From positions 26,895,001 to 26,959,000 of the forward strand of contig JARKIP010000017.1 of NCBI GenBank assembly GCA_029990175.1: 64,000 bases of DNA, written 5' to 3'. The notes beneath the pieces were generated by a model that was not told the DNA's origin, did no database searches, and saw only the letters and a list, made by a program, of their open reading frames with translations. Shown here piece by piece: positions 57,709 to 64,000 of the stretch. Numbering within the stretch: the first letter of the stretch is position 1; each line of letters begins with the position of its first letter. The stretch is from Petunia secreta. Lineage: Eukaryota; Streptophyta; Magnoliopsida; Solanales; Solanaceae. The position numbers and the translations under genes were made by a program.

Positions 57709-58350
57709 TCACCAAGTCTCTTCCACTGGGACACAGGTCCAATTGGCCATCAGATCCTTTGCCTCAGCATTCTGCACAGGTGACTGCTCAGCATAGTCTT
57801 CAATAATAACACTGCATTCCCAATCATCACTCAGAAACAAATTACCAACTCCTAGATCTGGTGTGACCATTTTCGGTGCTTGGAGAAATGACTGGTATAA
57901 GGAATGAAGAGGTTCTGGCATAACAATGGTTGGTTTCCTTTTTGCCTTTCAATCTCCCTTTTGGTAGGACAGTAACCCAAGCCAAAAGTACCCAAATTCT
58001 AGGGCAAGCAGATGGGTTCAGTAATGCCGTTCAGATTTGCTCCCAATCCCAAACCAGGTTTGAAGCCGTTTCTTAACATTTCCACAGTAATCATCTTGGG
58101 GACTCTAGGTAGGGTATCTTTCTTCGAACCATTATTAGATGCTCGGGTCACATTCATCAGCGCAACAGTGTGAAAAGTAGTCCCATCAAGCTCAGAGGCA
58201 TTGTCTACCATAGGAATTGTGGTGCTAGCATGCATGGGGCTGTTTCCCTCGCCCTTAACCACTATTTCTTCGTTATCCCATATGAATTTCACGCTTTCAT
58301 GCAAAGTGGAAGGGACGGCTCCGGCCATGTGGATCCAAGGTCTTCCCAGT
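57709..58350 (-). pseudogene. Tat protease C-terminus and G-patch
   Basis: On minus from about 58350: LLGRPWIHMAGAVPSTLHES and VKFIWDNEEIVVKGEGNSP are the C-terminal part of the Tat protease. After a spacer, PKMITVEMLRNGFKPGLGLG with NLNGITEPI is the G-patch found in this lineage; stop at 57999. A further in-lineage piece (57921-57709) has DLGVGNLFLSDDWECSVIIE and ends WTCVPVEETW. The protease active site and all of gag are missing, because the sequence is joined to an inverted LTR at about 58350. Confidence 0.85.
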
Positions 58351-60524
58351 AGGTGGTGAAGAAGCAGGTTGTTAAGAGGCTGCATATGTTCTTGGCAATG
58401 TGAAAGGGTCTGATGTGTTGGCTCTGATTCCCTGCTTGCTTTTGCAAGTTCAGGGAGTATCCAGAGAGAGTCTATTGTGTTGATTAAGGATGTTCTAATG
58501 TTTGTTGTAGGTATTCCAGGTTCAGGTAATAGGAGGTGTATGCAGGCCTGGTCTAAAGGTTTTTGCTGGTGCATAGGAGAGTAGCAATGGTGGTCTAGGT
58601 GGTTAGAGAGGCTGTGATGTTTTCTAGTTGTTTCTGGGCAGTTTTCAGATGTGAAAATAAGAGGGTAATGCAGGGGTATTTTAGAAGCTGCTTTAATGGT
58701 TTTAGGATTGAGTGTGGGGTCTGGAGTGTTTGTATATTTGAATGAGGGGTTTCAGTTTGTTTCTCTTTTTCCCTTCTTTAGTTTCATTTGTGTTAACTAG
58801 TTTTAAAATCATGGTTTCTTGCTTGTCCCAGTTGTCATTGAATCAAAGTGTGAGAGTTTGGAGCTGTATAGATTGAGTATGCAGTTTGTTCCTTTATTTT
58901 TCTTGGGTCTGGTTCTGTCTAGGAGGCCAAGAATAAGTATTCAGTTTGCATTTGCTTAGTAAGCATATCTTTCAATTGCCTGACTCCTTTCTTGTCTTCT
59001 CTGAATATGTCTGCTAACTTGCTGTGTCCAAAGCTAAAGTCTTTCATTAAAATAAATTGTTGCGTCCAGCTTGATGTTGTAAATTGCCGTAAAACTTAAA
59101 AAGAGTAATCTTGCTGCTTCTACAATATTCAAAACTTGTTGGTGTTCTATTGCTTTAGAGAGTTGCTTTGGTCCTAGTTTTGGAATTATTTACCATGCGT
59201 TGCTAGACATAAATATTTTAAAACCTAAGTGAATAAATTAATGAAAATTTACACACTTTATCTTGAATGGTTCACTGACAACTTGTTCTAAATAAAAAGT
59301 CTTTCTTTTGGTAAATATTGATAGTTTAAATATTCACTTTGTCTTGCGAATTTTGTTACTGTTTAACCATCTCAATTCCCGTTAAGTTAGTCAAAGTTAA
59401 TTGCCGCATGATGATACAAGTTTAGGTCCATTCATTACTTTTCTTGATGTGTTAAATTAGATACTTAAGGCTATAGGATAGTAGGAGAAAGACATACCAA
59501 TTTGGTCGCAATTATTTGTACCAAGAATTGATTGATCCAGATGAGTTTTATTAAGTACTCAACTTGTTTAATTTTGTTTCATTATGTTACGAAGAAATAC
59601 ATATCAATTTTCTAATCCTTATTTCTTGTTTCTTTTTTTGCATGAACACTTGGGAACGAGTTGATAAAACTCATAAAATTGGGATGGCATGCATCTGGAA
59701 GTTATTTGATCCGCTCCGCATTTTCGGGACTTGATATCCCCGAAAATGTAAAAGGAAAAAAAAATGAAAAACTTGTAATATCAAGGCTCAAATGATGAGT
59801 TTGCATTCCGGGTTCTAATTTCTTCACTCTATCTTCCCCGCTCCTCTAGAAAATCCATGTATAGGACTTCCTCTTAGACTGGACTAGGAGCCTTGTAGGA
59901 TAGAAATTGTATTTGAATTGTGAATAATTATTATAAATCATTTAAATTGCCTTATGTATGCCTTGTATCATTTCTTTGCGAACCGCCAATTATTTTACGA
60001 ATGTTAAGAATCATTTGTTCATTAATGAGTCCAAGTCAAAATTTAATTAAAATTGTACCATTTTTATCATTATTTATATTTAAATTATTTCTTTACCAAT
60101 TTACTTATTTTATTAAATATTCAGTTATTTATTATTTATCTATTATCTATTTATTTATTATTTACTTACTTATTTATTTATTTACTTCTTTATTTATCTA
60201 TCCTATATTTTTTCTAAAATTCTAAATAATTTTATCTTTATTAAAATTCGTGAAAACCATCGGATTAACCGCTTTTAGCGGATTTTGGAAAGTGCTCTTT
60301 TAATAAAAAAGACATTCTTTCGGAAATAAAAGAACCACTTACCTAAGAATCTCTGATTTTAATAATTTCCTTTTAAACGAGGAATAAATGCACTCATTAA
60401 TTAACAATTGGTTCCTAATAATCCTTGAATTAGGTGGCGACTCCAAAGAAACTCTTTGAAGTCTCCATTTTGTTGAATTCAAATCCCGATGCACACTTGT
60501 GTGCATTTTTGGGAGGGTTCAACA
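58351..60524 (+). repeat. Truncated Tat-type LTR, inverted relative to pol
   Basis: Plus orientation: it ends GGGAGGGTTCAACA at 60524, the terminus of the LTR at 47086-51500. Shared features in order are ATCCGCTCCGCATTTTCGGG (59710, inverse at 48230), the TTTATTTATT tract (60100-60200), a GGATTAACCG phrase, GGTGGCGACTCC (60433) and CATTTTGTTGAA (60467). The LTR start is missing, and the part from 58351 to about 59600 is only weakly similar. The open frame at 57999-58574 on minus runs artificially across the junction. Confidence 0.75.
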
Positions 60525-62383
60525 GTCTCCCCAAAATGATTGGAGCTTCTCGGTCCTCTTCATAATCTAGGACTACAAAATCAGCAGAGAATGTAAACTT
60601 ACCAACTTTAAGCAACACATCCTCCAACTTACCATCAGGGCGAGTGAGTGATCCATCTACCATCTTAAGAGTAACTGAAGAGGGCTTGATTGCTCCTAGC
60701 CCTAACCTTTTGCAAACAGATAGAGGCATGAGATTTATGCTCGCACCCAGATCACACAATGCACCAGTGATATTATGCCCTCCAATAGTGCAAGAAATAG
60801 TAAACCTCCCAGGATCTTGAAGTTTTGGAGGTAGTTTGCTCAAGATTGTCCTACACTCATCGACTAACTCAACTGTATCTATCTCTTGAGGCCTTTTCTT
60901 CTTGACTAAACTCTCTTTTAAGAACTTCACAAAGGATGGCATCAATTCAAACACATCAGTCAAAGGAATGTTAACTTGAAGCTCTTTCAATATACTCACA
61001 AATTTTTGATACTGGGCCACGTCCTTTGATGGTATAAGTCTCTGCGGGAATGGTGGAGGCGGTAGAGGTGCCTCCTTTTCCTCTTCTTTCTTCTCTACCT
61101 TCTCCACCATTTCAACTTTTTCTATTTCAGCTCTCTCCTCAGACTTGGCCATCAGCTCTCCACCTTCAATTAAAGTCACTGCAAGACATTGCTCAGGCCC
61201 TTTTCTAACAGTACTCGATCCAGCATCACCAGGGGGTGCTCCATATTGTCTAGAATTTGTAGCGCCCACCAACTGCCCCAAGTGGTGCTCCAGGTTCTTT
61301 TGAGCATTGACAAGATCTTGTATGGCATGTGCATGGGCTGCAGTGTAAGCTATCATTCTCTGCTGGCCTGCCATTAGCTGCTTTAGCATATCTTCAACTG
61401 AATTGCTAACCTGCTGTGGTGGAGCTGGAAGTGGTTGGTAATTATTTGGGGCTCTCATATTGCCTTGATAATAAGCATTACCAAACTGATTTTGACCCTA
61501 CGGCCTGTTTTGATTACCCACGTAATAAACTGACTCTGGATTAGAGGAGAAAACCTCTGTAACATGATCTTGACCACAAACCTCACAAAACTCTGGAGTT
61601 CTTGTACTGGAGCCACTGGTTGCTGAGTCTTTAGCTTGCTGATTTGGTTGGCAATGGCGTCCATCTTTGCATTCAATGCTGATATTTCATCTAGTTGAAG
61701 TACCCAGCAGATTTCTGCGTAGTAGCTCTACCATCTCCCTGCCAATCAGGATTGCTCTGCGAAAACTTGTCTAGTAATTCATAGATCTGGTCAAAGTTTA
61801 AGGCCAGTACTTGGCCTCCAGCAGCAACATCTACCACGATCTTAGTATGCGCAGTCAACCCCTCAACAAAAGTATGTGCCAGAACCTCATTTGATTGGTT
61901 ATGGTGTGGACAATCTCTCAGTAAAGCTTTAAACCGCTCCCAGGCTGAATACAAAGACTCTCATTCTCTCTGTCTAAAGGACATAATTTCACTCCTCAGC
62001 CAAGCTGTCTTGGCAGATGGATAAAACTTAGCTAAGAACTTCTTAGCCAAATCATCCAAAGTAGTGATAGACCCAGGCTTTTCAGCCTTTAACCACTTCC
62101 TTGCTGCCCCAATCAGTGAAAACAGGAACAATGTCAAGCGAACATAATCAGTAGGAACTCCCGTCGGTGTATAAGTATCACTGATCTCCAAGAAATTTTG
62201 AATGTGTTTCTGCGGATCTTCATGAAGTAATCCACCATATTGCCCAGTCGCATGCAGCAACTGAATCATGCCGGGCTTAATCTCAAAGTGCCCAGTAATT
62301 GCAGGCTTAACTATGCTAGACGCTACCCCCTCCAGGCTGGGGAGAGCAACATCTCGCACAGCTAAGGTGCGTTCTTCTGCCAT
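60525..62383 (-). pseudogene. Athila gag and protease start, minus strand
   Basis: On minus, gag starts MAEERTLAVRDVALPSLEGV (62383), with GHFEIKPGMIQLLHATGQY, DPQKHIQNFLEISDTYTPTG, RKWLKAEKPGSITTLDDLAK, a stop near 61961, then YSAWERFKALLRDCPHHNQS and IVVDVAAGGQVLALNFDQIY. After a shift, a short Cys/His part (CEVCGQDH) and a TAG at 61498-61500. The frame at 61458 has a Lys/Glu-rich stretch, PLPPPPFPQRLIPSKDVAQY and the protease: ALCDLGASINLMPLSVCKRL, with active-site D in CDLGAS, up to EDREAPIILGR. It is cut there by the LTR at 60524. Confidence 0.9.
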
Positions 62384-62501
62384 TCCTGTAGGTAAAGATC
62401 AAGCAGGACCTAATACCTAAAATAGCACAAAACTCAAAACAAAAATTAAACCTGAATAGAAAATAATAAAATGTTCAGAAAGAAATCAGTCAATTGTTTA
62501 G

Positions 62502-62519
62502 TCCCCGACAACGGCGCCA
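62502..62519 (-). promoter_or_regulatory. Primer-binding site (tRNA-Asp type)
   Basis: On minus, TTGGCGCCGTTGTCGGGG, one mismatch from the standard Athila site at 45921-45939. Confidence 0.9.
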
Positions 62520-62525
62520 AAAACT

Positions 62526-63963
62526 TGTTGCTCCCAACGCACACGCAAGTATACGTGGTCGACAAGTAATAAAGTGATAAGTAGAGTATCGTTCCTACGA
62601 GGACTATTAGGACTGGACTCCTAACAAACAATTTCTTAACAACTATTCAGGGACCTTTTCCAATAGTGAGAATATTATCAACTACAAAAATAATAAATAA
62701 AATGGTAGAAGTGAATTAAAATGGTAGAAGTGAATTAAAATAATGGATCAAAAATTAGTTGTTATCAGTAATAAGGAGACGGTCCAGGGTTAGAGCTGCG
62801 ACCAATCCAGTTGACTTATCCTGTTGATTCCACTTCTTAAGTCCCAAGATAGCTAACTAACAGGTTAATTGTACCCGTAAAAACCTGTCGATTCTTCACG
62901 GTGTATGCAAGCTACTCTAACGCCTATATGTCTATGGAGTTAAATCACATGCACGCATTAATGAACTCTGTATTTAGCTAAGCAAGGTGAATAGGTATAT
63001 GTCTATCCTACCCACAAATTGATTCTCCGATGCCCAGGTTCACAATCAAGCCTTGTTCTTTCTTATGTGCGTTCATAAATTCCCTCTGTCGAGTTCAATC
63101 TAAGAACCGTAGATAGTGTTCAATTATTCGGCCGTTATAATCAAACAATTATGATCAAGAAAAAATAAACAATCTGTAATTGGAATTCAATTCATGGAAA
63201 TCAACATTCAAACCTCAACCTTCATGAATTCGCTCTAACCCTAGAACGATATATTTAGCTATGCTTACTCATAATAACAACACAAGGATTTGATGAAATA
63301 ATGAAATAATGATGTAATGAATTAATGGAAGGAAGAAAAACCCTTGTTCAAGATGTTATGAGCTCCCAAATTTGCTCCAAAGTCTCAACCTTTCTCAAAA
63401 ACTAAGTAAAAGAGTATCTACAATGTTTACAAAAGCCTAGCAAATAGTTACGCCTAAGCCTAGACGAAATAGGAAATCCAAAAACGCTCCAGGGGCGCTA
63501 TAGCTGGCGCCCCGCGCCTCAAACCGCGTGTAACCAAGCAGAAGACATCTAATCTTGCACGTAACAACCATGTCCCGCTTCCCAAAATGCGGAAGAAAGT
63601 TGGGCGCTGCAGTGGGCGCCCCGCGGGCCAAACCGCGCTCACACTGGGCGCTGTAGTGGGCGCCCCGCGCCAGGCTAATTTATCTGCTTTTTTCGTTCGT
63701 AGCTTGCTTCGTTCCGTGCCTTCGCGTGCTCGATCCAATTCTCAATCCAAATTCAATCTTTTCTTGCTCGATTATGCTCTTCAAAGCTCCAATTGCACCT
63801 CACAACATCCTACAAGTCACACGACACAAAATCAGTGCAAAATCACATTCGTCAACTAGAAAACGGGCGCATAAAGTACTCAAACGTGAGAAAATATTAA
63901 GGAAATATAGGCATAACATTCCAAACATCAGTTGTGGAGGATAGGAGAGTGGGAGTTGTCACA
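62526..63963 (-). repeat. 5' LTR of the minus-strand Athila element
   Basis: On minus it starts TGTGACAACTCCCACTCTCC at 63963 and ends GTGTGCGTTGGGAGCAACA at 62526, giving TG...CA and about 1438 bp, next to the primer site. It contains a triplicated GC-rich phrase (63492-63674). Open frames across that phrase are not genes. Limits are by motif, since no second LTR copy is in the window. Confidence 0.7.
63492..63674 (-). repeat. GC-rich phrase in three copies
   Basis: GGGCGCT(A/G)TAG..GGCGCCCCGCG occurs at about 63492, 63602 and 63645, with AAACCGCG following the first two. Each copy holds a GGCGCC palindrome. The surrounding LTR is AT-rich. Confidence 0.8.
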
Positions 63964-64000
63964 CAAAAGAGTGGGGAAAAAAAGAGGGAGTGAACTTGTT

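Noticed and set aside
57999..58574. 191-codon minus ORF as one protein
   Set aside because: Its first about 70 codons lie in the inverted LTR and only the part after LLGRPW is Tat protease and G-patch, so it is a junction artefact.
63437..63859. ORFs over the GC-rich phrase at 63490-63675
   Set aside because: High GC reduces stops locally; the sequence is inside an LTR and the frames overlap on both strands.

Overview
This window looks like nuclear DNA of a flowering plant, most likely a solanaceous eudicot. The host genes are an intronless DUF241 family and a nuclear tRNA-Leu. The rest is mostly nested plant LTR retrotransposons: Ty1/copia including Sirevirus-like elements, and Ty3/gypsy of the Tat, Athila and Tekay-like chromovirus groups. 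The family assignment rests on remembered resemblance of repeat families, not on a search. No bacterial genes, CRISPR array or organellar block was seen.

Layout. 1-654: right end of a chromovirus-like LTR, abutting a decayed Tat element on the plus strand (gag 669-1930, hairpins, a hairpin minisatellite at 3106-4420, polypurine tract, 2.5-kb LTR 5337-7844; pol is absent). 7845-11485: quiet host-like DNA with an ankyrin-repeat pseudogene, a decayed Stowaway-like MITE and tRNA-Leu(CAA). 11486-15830: a Ty1/copia element with a 130-bp 5' LTR, a gag reduced to its zinc knuckle, frameshifted pol and no 3' LTR. 16040-23480: tandem DUF241 array with two intact genes (16491-17279 and 22343-23149), one frameshifted copy (18699-19479) and a fourth 'ghost' unit that keeps its flanks but has lost its gene. 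A Stowaway MITE sits in one unit and is missing from the paralogous site.

23832-41200: retrotransposon cluster. It holds a Sirevirus-like fragment on minus (LTR, multiple polypurine tracts, extra ORF), a Tekay-like element on plus (2.5-kb LTR, gag/protease/partial RT), a longer Sirevirus-like element on minus (extra ORF, RT/RNase H, integrase, gag, PBS, LTR), and a truncated third Sirevirus-like element on plus. The longer element carries about 20 copies of an 11-bp palindromic motif in the LTR, untranslated parts and all three reading frames of its genes. This is the most interesting signal in the window.

41201-64000: Athila-like LTR pieces flank about 3 kb with exon-like fragments. An Athila gag on plus follows (46043-47085), cut by a 4.4-kb Tat LTR on minus (47086-51500). 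That Tat element has a 95-bp tandem array, integrase, RT with two RNase H domains, G-patch and a protease remnant. A second, truncated Tat-type LTR lies in opposite orientation (58351-60524) and abuts an Athila protease/gag on minus (60525-62383) with its PBS and LTR (62526-63963). Nearly all mobile-element reading frames carry stops or frameshifts. The genes likely to work for the host are the two intact DUF241 genes and the tRNA.
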